The position numbers and the translations under genes are program-made. A stretch of DNA of 46,681 nt from Candidatus Sumerlaeota bacterium (GTDB taxonomy: Bacteria > Sumerlaeota > Sumerlaeia > MWCT01 > JAUWMI01), in contig JAUWMI010000034.1 of NCBI GenBank assembly GCA_030613245.1, forward strand, positions 1-46,681, given 5' to 3'. The notes below the pieces were generated by a model, which had not been told where the DNA came from, made no database searches, and saw only the letters and a list, made by a program, of their open reading frames with translations. Shown here piece after piece: positions 26,245-36,737 of the stretch; positions within the stretch are counted from its first letter, which is position 1; every line of letters begins with the position of its first letter.

Positions 26245-28575
26245 ATGGAAGAGACTGTTGATGCGGGTATGAAGCACGCTGGTGCTGACGCTGCCGTCTC
26301 ACGCTCCTCCGCTGTTCCCTTTTCAGACGTGATCGCTGAGACGGAGAAGGTCACGCCGTGCTTCAGCGATAACGCAATGACGGTATTGCGCAAGCGCTAC
26401 CTCAAGAAGGATGATAAGGGGAATCCAGTAGAGACGCCGGAGGAGATGTTATGTCGGGTAGCGGAAAACATTGCTCAGGCGGATAAGCTTTACGATCCTG
26501 ATGCTGATGTAGAGGAGACTGCGCTCATCTTTTACAATATGATGGCGCGACAAGAGTTCATGCCAAACTCGCCGACACTGATGAATGCCGGTCGGGAGCT
26601 GCAACAGTTGGCAGCCTGCTTCGTGCTTCCAGTGGACGATTCCATGGAGAGCATCTTCCAGGCGGTCAAAGATGCGGCGCTGATTCACAAAAGTGGCGGT
26701 GGAACCGGCTTTTCTTTCTCCCGCTTGAGGCCCAAGAACGATATGGTGCGGACGACGAAAGGTGTATCGAGCGGGCCGATTTCGTTCATGACCGTGTTCA
26801 ATGCCGCCACAGAAACGATCAAACAGGGCGGCACGCGGCGTGGTGCTAACATGGCAATCCTGCGTGTGGATCATCCCGACGTCCTCGAATTCATTCACTC
26901 CAAAGAAGATAATGTTGCGCTGAGTAATTTCAACATTTCAGTCAGCATCACCAACTCCTTTATGGACGCTGTGCTCGATGATAAAGACTACCCACTGATT
27001 AATCCGCACAGCAAGCAGATTGTAGGCACCCTCCACGCACGCGACGTCTTCAATAAAATCGTCAATATGGCGTGGAAAAACGGCGATCCTGGTATCATAT
27101 TTCTTGATCGCATCAATGCCGACAATCCAACACCTGCGCTGGGTGAGATTGAGAGCACGAACCCCTGCGGCGAACAACCGCTCCTTCCCTACGAGGCGTG
27201 CAATCTGGGTTCTATTAACCTGGCCGAGATGCTGCGGCGGAAGAATAAGCGCTGGGAGATTGATTTTGAAAAACTGCGCCGCACGGTTCATACGAGCATC
27301 CACTTTCTCGACAATGTCATTGACATGAGCAAGTATCCGCTGGAGCAGGTGAAGGAAATGGCCCACGGCAATCGAAAGGTTGGGCTGGGGGTAATGGGTT
27401 TTGCGGATATGCTCTTTCGCCTTGAGATTGCCTGTAATTCTGATCAGGCGCTGGATGTAGCAGAGCAGGTAATGTCGTTCATCAGCACAGAGGCGCGGTC
27501 TGCCTCGGAGCAGCTGGCTGCGACGCGTGGAGTGTTTCCAAACTTTGAGCAGAGCATATATGCCCGGCCCGGTGGTCGCCGCATGCGCAATGCAACCGTC
27601 ACTACAATTGCGCCCACTGGCACAATCAGCATCATTGCGGGCTGCTCAAGCGGGGTTGAGCCTCTCTACGCGCTCTGCTTCTATCGAAATGTGCTCGACG
27701 ACCAAAAACTCGTTGAGGTGCACCCGATTTTTAAAAACGTTGCCCAGGAGCGCGGTTTCTTTAGTGAGCAGTTGATGGAGAAGATCGCTCAAACAGGCTC
27801 AATCCAGGAAATGACTAATATCCCGGAGGACATTCGCAGGGTCTTTGTGGCAGCCTATGACATAACACCTGAATGGCACGTGCGTCATCAGGCTGTATTC
27901 CAGAAGTACACCGATAACGCAGTGTCCAAGACCGTGAATTTTCCCCATCATGCCACGCGCCAGGACATTGCCGATGTTTATATCCAGGCCTATCAGCTTG
28001 GTTGCAAAGGCGTGACAGTATATCGCGATGGCAGCCGCAATATCCAGGTGCTGAACGTTGGCTCCGGGTCCAGCGGTAGCCGGCAGCGAGAGCAGGAGAC
28101 CGAGTCCAGCACATTGCGAATCACCAGATCAACCGAGGGTTATCGTGCTACACCGGTTAAAATCCCTCCGAGTCAATCCAAGCCAAGCATGCCGGTCGGA
28201 TGTGGCAAGCTGGCCCTGATGGTTTCCACGCCTTTTCTCGATGGCAACCACAAGACCCAACAGTATCTTACTCCAGAGGATCTTGCACAGCTTTCCAGCA
28301 AGCTGCGTGAATGTCTTGCCCAGAACCATCAGCCATCCCAGGAACTCAAGATGCGTTTTCCCTTTCTCCAACAGGTGGATGACGACAGTCTTCCGCAACT
28401 GCTCTATTTGCTTGACCGCGAAAATGGACGTGTGGCCTCAAGTGGTCAAAAGCCTCTGACCCTGCACACACTGCTTCATCACTCCATGCTCTGTTGTCCC
28501 GAGTGTGGCATGACGATGGAGACGCTGGAAGGATGCCTGACGTGCCGCAGCTGCGGCTTCTCGCGCTGTGGCTAG
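26245..28575 (+). CDS. nrdJ: Adenosylcobalamin-dependent (class II) ribonucleotide reductase
   Basis: A 776-residue class II reductase that makes deoxyribonucleotides without oxygen using B12. The 10-stranded barrel carries the active-site Cys C308 and E310 in STNPCGEQPLLPYEACNLGS, a redox Cys C125 in LAACFVLPV and the loop IAPTGTISIIAGCSSGVEP. The C-terminal region (~640-776) has the family extension ending in a zinc-ribbon-like Cys cluster (CPECGMTMETLEGCLTCRSC). The N-terminal ~35 residues are a variable leader, not the ATP cone of class I/III enzymes. AAGGAG (26230-26235) supports ATG 26245. No class I genes or cobalamin riboswitch are visible; regulation is probably by the paired boxes upstream. 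Confidence 0.95.
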   Translation: MEETVDAGMKHAGADAAVSRSSAVPFSDVIAETEKVTPCFSDNAMTVLRKRYLKKDDKGNPVETPEEMLCRVAENIAQADKLYDPDADVEETALIFYNMMARQEFMPNSPTLMNAGRELQQLAACFVLPVDDSMESIFQAVKDAALIHKSGGGTGFSFSRLRPKNDMVRTTKGVSSGPISFMTVFNAATETIKQGGTRRGANMAILRVDHPDVLEFIHSKEDNVALSNFNISVSITNSFMDAVLDDKDYPLINPHSKQIVGTLHARDVFNKIVNMAWKNGDPGIIFLDRINADNPTPALGEIESTNPCGEQPLLPYEACNLGSINLAEMLRRKNKRWEIDFEKLRRTVHTSIHFLDNVIDMSKYPLEQVKEMAHGNRKVGLGVMGFADMLFRLEIACNSDQALDVAEQVMSFISTEARSASEQLAATRGVFPNFEQSIYARPGGRRMRNATVTTIAPTGTISIIAGCSSGVEPLYALCFYRNVLDDQKLVEVHPIFKNVAQERGFFSEQLMEKIAQTGSIQEMTNIPEDIRRVFVAAYDITPEWHVRHQAVFQKYTDNAVSKTVNFPHHATRQDIADVYIQAYQLGCKGVTVYRDGSRNIQVLNVGSGSSGSRQREQETESSTLRITRSTEGYRATPVKIPPSQSKPSMPVGCGKLALMVSTPFLDGNHKTQQYLTPEDLAQLSSKLRECLAQNHQPSQELKMRFPFLQQVDDDSLPQLLYLLDRENGRVASSGQKPLTLHTLLHHSMLCCPECGMTMETLEGCLTCRSCGFSRCG

Positions 28576-28934
28576 ACGCTGAATCTTCTTCTGCTTCGCC
28601 GTAAGCTCGAACAGAGCCTCACGATTCTCCTGGTTCAGCAAGAAACCTGGGCCGCGATTCCTGCCAAACCGGCTGAGCCTGGCCAACCCACAGCAGATAA
28701 GCACGCTGCTCCTCCATCACGCAAGCTAACAGAGCCGCCGCCTTGTCCACACATCGGCCCACCATCCTGGTGTATTGCATCGTTTCACGCACGGCCATCT
28801 GCAATTAATCTGCGCGACATGAGCGCCCTTGCAGCCGCAAAAGAGCCCGCAGCGCTCACGCTTTCCTCTTGCCTCTCTACTTCGGGAATGATACTGATAA
28901 AATATCAGCAGTAATTGCAGAGGGACATGGCTCG
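28576..28934. other. Gap between nrdJ and ruvC, no gene assigned
   Basis: A 359-bp spacer without a clear hairpin, promoter or gene. The minus strand has two overlapping short open frames with helical, Glu/Ala-rich sequence (for example EALFELTAKQKKIQRLATAR at ~28550-28625) in different frames; see the rejected list. Confidence 0.3.
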
Positions 28935-29504
28935 ATGAGAATTCTTGGCATTGACCCGGGGCTGGCGACTGTTGGCTTTGGCCTGATTGAGTACATCGAG
29001 GGCGAGGCTGGTGAGGTACACTTCGGCCACATCAGTACGCCATCCACACAACCTATGCCCGAACGCCTGCGGTGCATCTACCGCGAGGTTAAAAAGCTGG
29101 TGTCGCGTTTCGCACCAGATATCGTAGTGGTGGAAGAGATTTTCTTTTCCAAGAATCGCAAGACTGCTATTCAGGTGGCGCAAGCACGCGGTGTTGCAAT
29201 TCTGGCCATGGCTGATCGAGGAGTTGCACTGTTTGAATACACACCGATGCAAATCAAGCAGGCGGTGGTGGGCTACGGCAACGCCTCCAAGCGCCAGGTG
29301 CAGCAAATGGTGAAAGCCTTGCTCAAGCTGAAGGTTGTACCGACGCCTAACCATGCTGCGGATGCACTGGCTGCCGCGATATGCCATGCCCAGTCACTCG
29401 GACCCATACGCAGCCTTGAGGCGTCGCAGTCAGCGGGGCGATCAGCACCACAATCAACACAAACCGACTTTCGCACAAGCAAGGCAGGAGAGAAACGCAC
29501 GTGA
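28935..29504 (+). CDS. ruvC: Crossover junction endodeoxyribonuclease RuvC
   Basis: A 189-residue Holliday-junction resolvase. The RNase H-like fold starts at MRILGIDPGLATVGFG (first catalytic Asp D7). VVVEEIFFSKNRKTAIQVAQ carries the acidic pair, and HAADALAAAICHA carries the C-terminal acidic pair region. An upstream in-frame ATG (28869) would add 22 residues not seen in RuvC, so ATG 28935 is chosen. It overlaps ruvA by four bases, so translational coupling is likely. Resolves junctions made and migrated by RuvAB during recombinational repair. Confidence 0.95.
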   Translation: MRILGIDPGLATVGFGLIEYIEGEAGEVHFGHISTPSTQPMPERLRCIYREVKKLVSRFAPDIVVVEEIFFSKNRKTAIQVAQARGVAILAMADRGVALFEYTPMQIKQAVVGYGNASKRQVQQMVKALLKLKVVPTPNHAADALAAAICHAQSLGPIRSLEASQSAGRSAPQSTQTDFRTSKAGEKRT

Positions 29505-30100
29505 TTGAGTACCTTCGTGGCAAGCTTCTGGTTAAAGACGCCGAACATATCCTGATTGAAGTAAATGGCGTGGGCTATGGACTGGATATTCCGCTTTCAA
29601 CCTACAACGTGCTGCCGCGTGCGGGTGATAACGTGGAACTTTTTGTCTATACGTACGTGCGCGATGAGGCCTTCAGGCTCTTCGGTTTTCAGAGCGAGGA
29701 AGAGCGCGACATCTTCGAGGTGCTCATTAATACTTCAGGCATTGGGCCGAAGATGGGCCTGGGTATTCTTTCCAGTTTTTCAATTGGCGACTTTGCCACT
29801 GCAGTGCTGAACAAGGATCTGGGGGCGCTCACGCGTATCCCCGGTATCGGGAAAAAGACTGCTGAGCGCCTGGTGATCGAGCTGAAAGACAAAATGGAGC
29901 GCTTTTCATTCAGGCAACCTTTGGCGCTGGCGAAGATTGGCGATGCCGCACGCCAGCGCATTCGCGAAGCCATTGCTGCACTCGAAGCGCTCGACTGTAA
30001 GCCCTACGTGGCATCACGTGCCGTAGCGAAAGCCTACAAGATTGTGGGCGAGGATGCCTCCCTGGAATCGCTCATCAAAGAATCGCTCAAACATCGCTAG
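29501..30100 (+). CDS. ruvA: Holliday junction branch migration protein RuvA
   Basis: A 199-residue RuvA. The N-terminal OB fold opens with MIEYLRGKLLVKDAEHILIE and the VNGVGYG turn. A tandem helix-hairpin-helix region follows (LINTSGIGPKMGLGILSS, LTRIPGIGKKTAERLVIELK), then a short acidic-poor linker and the C-terminal RuvB-contacting domain (REAIAALEALDCKPYVASRA). It starts at GTG 29501, overlapping the ruvC stop by four bases. RuvA binds the four-way junction and loads RuvB helicase. The partner ruvB is not next in line: a glycosidase-like gene intervenes. Confidence 0.95.
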   Translation: MIEYLRGKLLVKDAEHILIEVNGVGYGLDIPLSTYNVLPRAGDNVELFVYTYVRDEAFRLFGFQSEEERDIFEVLINTSGIGPKMGLGILSSFSIGDFATAVLNKDLGALTRIPGIGKKTAERLVIELKDKMERFSFRQPLALAKIGDAARQRIREAIAALEALDCKPYVASRAVAKAYKIVGEDASLESLIKESLKHR

Positions 30101-30212
30101 GATGCTTTACGCACTTGCGGCCCACCTTGACATTTCACATGTTTAAATGCCACGCTGGCATAGGGAAAAAAAGAATCTCGGCCTTTTTCAGTACTCTATT
30201 GAGTACTCTCCA

Positions 30213-32942
30213 ATGCTGACTCTCTTTAGGTCACATAACGTTCGTATGATCTGCCCTGGCGTTCTCGTTATTCTCATCGCCTCTGCTATGGTGGTATGCG
30301 TGCAAACGGCAGCGCAGGATTCAGCGAAGACGGGGGGCTTGATTCTGATTCCTGCGGAACGCACAGCGCCGCAGGCGTGGCGCATCATGCTTGAGGAGGT
30401 GGAGCGTGCGTTTGGAGGTGAGTGGGAAAGTGCGGAGGGGCGTATTGCGGCGGCTGATAAGGTTGGCGCGCGCCTGATTGAATTTCGCTACCTGGAAACC
30501 GAGACCAGTGCTGGAAAGTCCAGGAGCTTCAGAGAAAAGCAGCGAATTGATGCTTACGTGATTCGATCTGGCGGCTCAGGCGATGAGAAACATCTGCGGG
30601 TTTTTGCAGCGCAAGAGCAGGGCTTGCTCTACGGCGGATTTTATCTCGCAGAACGTGCCCGCATTGATCCGCAGCAGGTCTGGGTGCTCAACGTAACGCG
30701 AGTGCCAGCGTATTCCGTACGTCTGGCCAGCGATTCGCCCATGAATGCTCTGCGCCTTGGCTATAACACCGTGTTTGCGGATGCTACACCAGCTTCCTTG
30801 GCATTTTTTAAGGACGCGAAACCGGCGATTCTTCCTCCCGGGTCTATGGGTTTTGAACGTACGCTACGAAATCGCGAGTGGTTTACGGCGGAGCTACGCG
30901 AGCACGACGCTTACCTCCTTGACTCCTGCATCGTGACTGACGAATTCCTCTTCCCTCGCGAACTTATCTTCTCACCCTATCGCGCTGAAGTTACAGAGCG
31001 TGATTTTCAGGAATCCGAGCTGGATAGCAGGCTTGGTCTCGGCCGCATCTTCTGCTTTGCTAAAGAGCGCCTCTGGCAGTTCTACCGCATGAAATATCGG
31101 GAGGTGCTGAAAGACTTTCCGCAGCTCGATTACGTCATGCTGCGGCTTGGCGAGCATCGCACTGCGGGCAAAGACGCAGCCTATGTGGGCAACAGCGTTT
31201 ACGCGCTGGGCTCCAACCTTTACTGTGACGACTGCCGCTCGATTTCCTACGAAGAACGCATTGCGCGCACAATCCGGGAGACGTACAATGTAGTGGTCAG
31301 AGATTCCGGACGCCGTTACATCCACCGTACCTGGGATCTTCGCACCGATGGTTTCAATAATAATCCCGCGGTCTTCCGCTCGGTTCTAGCGCGTCTGCCG
31401 GACACTCAAGGTTTGATCTTCTCCAGTAAATATACCTTTGGCGATTTCTGGGAATATTTTGACTTTAATCCCACCATTGCGGTCGAGCACGTGCCTCGTA
31501 TGGTTGAGTTCCAGTGCACGCGCGAATACGAAGGCAAAGGGGCGTTTCCGAATTTTCTCGGCGAGGAGTTTGTAGCAACCTATCAGTACCTCAAGGGAAA
31601 ACCCGTGATCGGCATCTGGAACTGGCATCACGGAGGTGGGCAAGGTGGGCCGGTGGTTGCAAACGATCTCTGGAATCAGGCGAACATCTACGCTGCGGCA
31701 CACCTGATGTGGGACCCACACATCTCCGCGGAAACGTTAGCCACTGAATGGGCAACGCTCTACTTCGGTTCTGAGGCCGCACCTGTGATCGCACGGCTTC
31801 TGCTGCGATCCGACGACGCGGTGCGCCACTGGCGCTATTTTGGTCGCTACAGCAGCAAACATAAGAACTGGACACCTGCTGAACTCTGGGTACGCGACGA
31901 CAAGATTCGTGGCGATCTCGCACTCTATCCTATCTACCGCGAGTGCCGTCACGTGATTGACGAGTTAATTGAGGAAAAAGACCTGGCACTGAAGGAAATC
32001 GAGATGATGCGCCACCTGCTGAGATTTGCAAAGCTCTCCGTTTGCGCACGCGAGCAGATTTACCTGCCCTGGCTCGGCAATCAGCCTCCTGCGGAGCGCT
32101 TCATCTCAGGGTCGGATCTCTGTGCAGTTGCTGAGACCTCGCTCCAGTACGAGTATGTACTTGCTAGTGTGCTCCGCAACTACGCTGCCTCATATTTTTA
32201 TACCCAGAGCTACCGCGATACTGCCAATCCGGCGATGAAAGAACGCGCTGCCACTGCCCTTGCTGCCTGGCAAGACTCCTGGACTTCCTATACCACAACC
32301 ATTCCGCAGCTGCCCTTCGCTGCTTCGCTCTACACCGACGATGGCATGATCGCCACCATCGAGAAGCTGCGCTATTACCTTGAGCACCCTGTGCGCCTGG
32401 ATCTCAGTTGGTGGATAATCGGGCCGTTCGACAATCGCCAGAAGCAGGGCTTCGATGCTGTGTATCTACCGGAGCAGGAACTTGATCTCTCGGCTGAATA
32501 TCAGGGACTCACAGGAAAGGTACGCTGGCGCTCGCTACCCGCAGAATGTGTGATTGATGATTTTATAGCTATGGATCCCGCGTTTACGCCGGACGACTGG
32601 ATTACCATGTACGCGGTCACGCAGTTCCATGCCCCACAGGCGCAAGAGGCCGAGCTGCGCGTTGGCAGTGATGATGCGATTAAAATCTGGCTTAACGGCG
32701 AGCTGGTGCATCAGAATAACGTTTACCGAGCAGCCAAGCCTGGCGATGATGTCATTCGCGTCCAGCTACGCCGAGGCACCAACACCCTGCTGATCAAGCT
32801 TATGGAAGGAATTCTTGGGTGTGGATTCTACGTTCAGTTTACCACTCCGGATGGCGCAGAAATTATAGGCTTGAAACCGATCACTCACGATGCTATATTT
32901 CGCACATTAATTAGTGAGGTAGCATGCAGCCAGAACCTGTAA
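30213..32942 (+). CDS. Exported glycosidase-like protein (alpha-glucuronidase-like fold) with C-terminal PA14/carbohydrate-binding-like domain
   Basis: About 909 residues from ATG 30213; the start is uncertain because the frame is open from 30147 and another ATG lies at 30246. Signal peptide [20 protein letters not shown]. The N-terminal domain ([12 protein letters not shown]) resembles the N-domain of GH67/GH20 enzymes. The central part contains [66 protein letters not shown] and EWATLYFG. These resemble GH67-type alpha-glucuronidase barrel sequences; E in RLGEHRT is a possible catalytic acid. From ~740 ([17 protein letters not shown]) is a PA14-like domain ([20 protein letters not shown]), common on secreted glycosidases. 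It lies between ruvA (112-bp gap) and ruvB (46 bp). Confidence 0.55.
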   Translation: MLTLFRSHNVRMICPGVLVILIASAMVVCVQTAAQDSAKTGGLILIPAERTAPQAWRIMLEEVERAFGGEWESAEGRIAAADKVGARLIEFRYLETETSAGKSRSFREKQRIDAYVIRSGGSGDEKHLRVFAAQEQGLLYGGFYLAERARIDPQQVWVLNVTRVPAYSVRLASDSPMNALRLGYNTVFADATPASLAFFKDAKPAILPPGSMGFERTLRNREWFTAELREHDAYLLDSCIVTDEFLFPRELIFSPYRAEVTERDFQESELDSRLGLGRIFCFAKERLWQFYRMKYREVLKDFPQLDYVMLRLGEHRTAGKDAAYVGNSVYALGSNLYCDDCRSISYEERIARTIRETYNVVVRDSGRRYIHRTWDLRTDGFNNNPAVFRSVLARLPDTQGLIFSSKYTFGDFWEYFDFNPTIAVEHVPRMVEFQCTREYEGKGAFPNFLGEEFVATYQYLKGKPVIGIWNWHHGGGQGGPVVANDLWNQANIYAAAHLMWDPHISAETLATEWATLYFGSEAAPVIARLLLRSDDAVRHWRYFGRYSSKHKNWTPAELWVRDDKIRGDLALYPIYRECRHVIDELIEEKDLALKEIEMMRHLLRFAKLSVCAREQIYLPWLGNQPPAERFISGSDLCAVAETSLQYEYVLASVLRNYAASYFYTQSYRDTANPAMKERAATALAAWQDSWTSYTTTIPQLPFAASLYTDDGMIATIEKLRYYLEHPVRLDLSWWIIGPFDNRQKQGFDAVYLPEQELDLSAEYQGLTGKVRWRSLPAECVIDDFIAMDPAFTPDDWITMYAVTQFHAPQAQEAELRVGSDDAIKIWLNGELVHQNNVYRAAKPGDDVIRVQLRRGTNTLLIKLMEGILGCGFYVQFTTPDGAEIIGLKPITHDAIFRTLISEVACSQNL

Positions 32943-32988
32943 GATCCGGGGCTGTGTCCAATGCTCCGGCTTTCGTTCACCCTTTCAT

Positions 32989-34023
32989 GTGAGGATTGGC
33001 CTCTTGGTCGAAGATATCCTTTCACCGTTTCGTTCCGAAAAAGAGCTCATAGACGAAGAAAAGCTCCGACCCCAGCGGTATGAAGAGTTCATCGGACAGA
33101 CCCAGGTGATGGAGAACCTCCTGATATTTATGGAGGCAGCTCGCCAGCGCGGCGAAGCCCTCGATCACGTGCTGCTTTACGGTCCGCCAGGGCTGGGGAA
33201 AACCACGCTCGCCAATATTATCGCCAATGAACTCGGCGCGAATATCAAGAGGACGTCTGGCCCGGTCATCGAACGAAAAGACGAGCTTGCGGCAATTTTG
33301 ACTGACCTGAAGGAGGGCGACGTCCTTTTTATTGATGAAATTCACCGCCTGACCCGGGTAGTCGAGGAATGTTTATATCCAGCGTTGGAGGAGTTCAAAA
33401 TTGACATCCTTATTGGCGAAGGGCCGCACGCCAAGGCGATCAAGCTTGATCTGCCGCACTTCACTCTGATAGGAGCGACCACTCGCGCCGGCATGCTTAC
33501 CTCGCCACTTCGTACGCGCTTTGGCATTACCAGCCGCTTGCAGTTTTATACGAAAGACGAGATGTTTCAGATCGTCCGGCGCTCGGCACGGATTCTCACA
33601 GTAGAAACAGACGACGAGGGTGTACACGAGCTGGCGCGGCGATCGCGCGGCACGCCACGCATTGCCAATCGTCTGCTGCGTCGGGTGCGCGACTATGCGC
33701 AGGTGAAAGGCGACGGCCGCATAACGGGTGATGTTGCCAACGCGGCGCTAAAGATGTTTGAAGTGGATGAAATCGGGCTGGATATAATGGATCGTCAGTT
33801 GCTGCTGACAATTATCGAGAAGTTCGGCGGTGGGCCGGTTGGAATCAACACAATTGCTGTGGCATTAAGTGAAGATAAAGAAACGATTGAGGACATCTTC
33901 GAGCCGTTTCTCATTCAGATTGGTTTTCTCAATCGTACGCCGAGTGGTCGCATTGCTACCCCCCGCGCCTATGCTCACCTTGGCAAGAAACCTCACCCTC
34001 ACCAACCTGAAGTATTCCACTAG
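32989..34023 (+). CDS. ruvB: Holliday junction helicase RuvB
   Basis: A 344-residue AAA+ motor that drives branch migration with RuvA. N-terminal [12 protein letters not shown] is the RuvB entry motif. Walker A is [12 protein letters not shown], Walker [11 protein letters not shown], then sensor [11 protein letters not shown] and the arginine finger LRTRFGI. The C-terminal winged-helix region includes [14 protein letters not shown] and PRAYAHLG. The start is uncertain: GTG 32989 is given, but TTG 33004 with GAGG 9 nt upstream (32991-32994) is equally possible and would remove five residues. It is separated from ruvCA by the glycosidase-like gene. Confidence 0.95.
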   Translation: MRIGLLVEDILSPFRSEKELIDEEKLRPQRYEEFIGQTQVMENLLIFMEAARQRGEALDHVLLYGPPGLGKTTLANIIANELGANIKRTSGPVIERKDELAAILTDLKEGDVLFIDEIHRLTRVVEECLYPALEEFKIDILIGEGPHAKAIKLDLPHFTLIGATTRAGMLTSPLRTRFGITSRLQFYTKDEMFQIVRRSARILTVETDDEGVHELARRSRGTPRIANRLLRRVRDYAQVKGDGRITGDVANAALKMFEVDEIGLDIMDRQLLLTIIEKFGGGPVGINTIAVALSEDKETIEDIFEPFLIQIGFLNRTPSGRIATPRAYAHLGKKPHPHQPEVFH

Positions 34024-34108
34024 GGGCGGCCGCATTGTCATCAATTTGTTCTATATTATTAGGATTATATTGCTTCGCGTGGTGTGGCATTGGTTATGAT
34101 TCTCGGGT

Positions 34109-34166
34109 GTAGGGGCACGCCGCGGCGTGCCCTATTATTCTGGGCAACCACGAGGATTGCCCCTAC
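34109..34166. repeat. GTAGGGGC palindrome plus second hairpin
   Basis: GTA is followed by the 20-bp palindrome at 34113-34132 (GGGCACGCCG arms around its centre), then GGGCAA (34142-34147) pairs with TTGCCC (34157-34162) and CTAC. It reads like two members of the family fused head to tail. It lies in the 195-bp gap between ruvB and the CoA-disulfide-reductase-like gene. Confidence 0.7.
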
Positions 34167-34218
34167 AATTATTATGCCGTTATTGTAATAGAATGACTAT
34201 TCGCAAGGAGGTTGTAAT

Positions 34219-35949
34219 ATGGTAACTAAGCCAAAGCGGCTCGTTGTGATTGGTGGTGTGGCTGCTGGAACAAAAACTGCTGCAAAGGCGCGGCGCGAAG
34301 ATCCCTCGATGGAAATCACGATCCTGACTGACGAGCCATACATTTCTTATGCGGGATGTGGCTTGCCTTATTACATCGGTGGATTGGTAAGGCGGCGTGA
34401 CCAGCTTCTTGCGCGCACGCCAGAATATTTTAAGAAAAGGGAGAACATTGATGTGCTGACGCGGCACCGCGTTACCCGCATTGATGCAAAAGCGAAGCAG
34501 GTGACTGCAACGAATCTGGAGACACAGGAGACGAGCACGTTTTCGTACGATACGCTGGTTCTGGCCACTGGCGGGCAGCCCTTGATACCGCCGCTAAAGG
34601 GCCGGGAGCTGGAGAATATCTTCACGCTACGTTCACCGGGTGATGCGATCGCGATTCGCGAGCTGATCGAGCAGCAGTCACCGAAAGAAGCGGTGATTGT
34701 CGGAGCCGGACTCATCGGCCTGGAGGTAGCGGAAAATTTTGCGCTGCGCGGACTCCGGGTAACCATCGTTGAGCTCCTGGATCAGGCAGTGCCACCGCTG
34801 GATAAAGACATGGCGGAACTCGTGGAGAAGCATCTCAAGGAGAAAGGTGTTACGCTGCTTACATCTGAACAGGTCAAGGGGTTTGAGAGTAAGGACGGCA
34901 AGCGGGTGAGTAGCGTGGTGACAAGCAAGCGCACCCTGCCTGCGGATATTGTTCTTCTGTCTGTCGGTATTCGACCACGAACGCAACTGGCCGCAGAAGC
35001 AGGCATCGAACTCGGCGTCAACAAGGCAATTCGCGTGAATGATAAGCTGGAAACAAGTATTCCTGGCATATACGCAGTGGGTGATTGCGCAGAAGTTCGA
35101 CATCTGGTTACTGGAAAGCCAGCGTGGATTCCGCTCGGCTCCACAGCGAATAAGCACGGGCGCGTGGCTGGAGTGAACGTTGCGGGCGGCAACGAACGCT
35201 TCGAGGGAGTCGTAGGCACGCTCATTGTCAAGGTGTTTGATCTCACAGTTGCAAAAACCGGTCTCTCGGAAAAGGAAGCCCATGCAGAGAAACTCGATTA
35301 TGATGTGGCGCTGGTTCCAACGAGCGACATTGCACACTATTACCCGAATCATAAACGGATGGTCATCAAGCTGCTCGGTGAGAAGGGAAGCGGTCGGCTG
35401 CTGGGAGCGCAGATCGTTGGTGAAGCAGGTGTGGATAAGCGCACTGATGTAGTGGCCACGGCACTGGCATTTCGGGCAACGGTTGAGCAGCTGTCGAAGC
35501 TAGATCTGGCATATGCCCCGCCGTATGCGTCGGCAATGGATGCGATTATTGTGGCAGCAAACGTCCTGCGCAACAAGCTCGAGAAGAAGCTTGAAGGAGT
35601 GACGCCGGCACAGTTTCGTAAGGAGCAGGAAGAAGACTGCGTACTGCTGGACGTGCGCAACGTGCCGGAATACTGGAGCGGGATTATTCCGGATGCACAA
35701 TGCATTCCGCTGCCAGAGCTGCCCGACCGGGTCAACGAGCTCGATAAGTCAGAGGCGATTGTGGCGTACTGCGATAGCGGCTGGCGCAGTGCGAAGGCAT
35801 ACCGCATACTTAAGCAGGCAGGATTTCCATGCGTGAGACATCTAGACGGCGGCATACGAATGTGGCATTACGGATTAGAAATGCAGAGCGAGAGAAAACG
35901 GCGAAGGAAAAAGGCAAATAATAATGACTCGTCAATACAGAACAAATGA
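34219..35949 (+). CDS. CoA-disulfide reductase-like flavoprotein fused to rhodanese
   Basis: A 576-residue fusion. Residues 1-~450 form an FAD/NAD(P)H pyridine nucleotide-disulfide oxidoreductase: FAD motif VVIGGVAAGTKTAAKARR, the single redox Cys C47 in YISYAGCGLPYYIGG (the CoA-disulfide reductase/NADH-oxidase site), NAD motif AVIVGAGLIGLEVAENFALR and GIYAVGDCAE. The C-terminal ~100 residues are a rhodanese domain with active-site Cys in YCDSGWRSAKAYR. This architecture is that of CoADR-RHD and Npsr-type enzymes that reduce CoA disulfides, CoA-polysulfides or elemental sulfur. AAGGAGG before ATG 34219 decides the start. It is alone, upstream of a convergent operon. The basic, Ser/Asn-rich tail is unusual but short. 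Confidence 0.9.
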   Translation: MVTKPKRLVVIGGVAAGTKTAAKARREDPSMEITILTDEPYISYAGCGLPYYIGGLVRRRDQLLARTPEYFKKRENIDVLTRHRVTRIDAKAKQVTATNLETQETSTFSYDTLVLATGGQPLIPPLKGRELENIFTLRSPGDAIAIRELIEQQSPKEAVIVGAGLIGLEVAENFALRGLRVTIVELLDQAVPPLDKDMAELVEKHLKEKGVTLLTSEQVKGFESKDGKRVSSVVTSKRTLPADIVLLSVGIRPRTQLAAEAGIELGVNKAIRVNDKLETSIPGIYAVGDCAEVRHLVTGKPAWIPLGSTANKHGRVAGVNVAGGNERFEGVVGTLIVKVFDLTVAKTGLSEKEAHAEKLDYDVALVPTSDIAHYYPNHKRMVIKLLGEKGSGRLLGAQIVGEAGVDKRTDVVATALAFRATVEQLSKLDLAYAPPYASAMDAIIVAANVLRNKLEKKLEGVTPAQFRKEQEEDCVLLDVRNVPEYWSGIIPDAQCIPLPELPDRVNELDKSEAIVAYCDSGWRSAKAYRILKQAGFPCVRHLDGGIRMWHYGLEMQSERKRRRKKANNNDSSIQNK

Positions 35950-36009
35950 GTGCAAGAAGATATAACCGGTACGAAACTCGTGAATAGTTCTCTAGGAATG
36001 TTCATTATT

Positions 36010-36046
36010 GGTTCTGCAATTACGCAGAACCCTGACATTTGTCAGG
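36010..36046. terminator. Back-to-back hairpins between convergent units
   Basis: GGTTCTGC (36010-36017) pairs with GCAGAACC (36024-36031); CCTGACA (sharing a C) pairs with TGTCAGG just after (36031-36046). No T-run follows, so termination is inferred from position between the convergent genes ending at 35949 and 36153. Confidence 0.4.
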
Positions 36047-36152
36047 CCAGCTTTCTACTTCAGCATGAAGGGGAGGCGACAAATCGCAAGGCCTAGAACA
36101 ATTTTAAAGGAACTGACTGCTGAGTACCGCTCTGAGGAAGACTAACATTTTG

Positions 36153-36713
36153 TTAGGATAAAATTTTGTAAGCCTTAGCAAGAAGCAGCTGATTACTAGC
36201 TATCAGATTAACCTGAGAATCTTTAAACCCAGCTCTGGTGAGCAATGCCTTCACTTGAGCAAGGGTGAAGTATTGCTCATCCCAAAGCTCCTCAGCCAGA
36301 CTATGGCAGGGAAAATCCACAATTACTACATATGCCCCGGGCCTTAATACCCGGTGAATCTCTTTTAAAACTAATATCGGATGCTGAAACTCATGGAGGG
36401 CATACGTGCTTACAGCAGCATCAATAGACCTGGCTCTAAATGAATTGAGATTTTCGGCATTGCCTTTTCTACAGTTAACTAGAGCTGTGACGCCTTGTCG
36501 TCTTTTTTGCCGAGCTGTGGGGAAATCGACATCAGTGATATCTATTCCTGTTACTTTGGAACGGGTTCGCTGAGCGATAAACTTTGCCAGTCCACACGAG
36601 CCACATCCAACGTCCAGAATATGACGAGCATCTTTTACTTCGGCCAGAATGCGCGTATATGCTCTCTTTTTCGCCCTCTCGTAAAAGTTCTCTTTGTCAA
36701 GAGTGCAGGACAT
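36153..36713 (-). CDS. Class I SAM-dependent methyltransferase
   Basis: A 186-residue UbiE-like methyltransferase. Motif I is ILDVGCGSCGLAKFIAQ (SAM-binding), then GIDITDVDF, AAVSTYALHEFQHP and the late block HRVLRPGAYVVIVDFP. The Cys within motif I (CGSCG) is unusual. Substrate is not predictable. It is the last gene of the minus-strand iron-sulfur operon (24 bp after the FmdB gene), so it may act on a small thiol- or metal-bound compound handled by that operon, but this is inference. Confidence 0.85.
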   Translation of the reverse strand: MSCTLDKENFYERAKKRAYTRILAEVKDARHILDVGCGSCGLAKFIAQRTRSKVTGIDITDVDFPTARQKRRQGVTALVNCRKGNAENLNSFRARSIDAAVSTYALHEFQHPILVLKEIHRVLRPGAYVVIVDFPCHSLAEELWDEQYFTLAQVKALLTRAGFKDSQVNLIASNQLLLAKAYKILS

Positions 36714-36737
36714 ATCTTCTCTCCCAACGAATATTGC

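Noticed and set aside
28438-28804. Minus-strand frames with helical Glu/Ala-rich sequence (EALFELTAKQKKIQRLATAR) that might be a broken FlgN-like gene
   Set aside because: The two parts are in different frames, they overlap the sense strand of nrdJ, and no flagellar gene is nearby. The resemblance is too weak to call.
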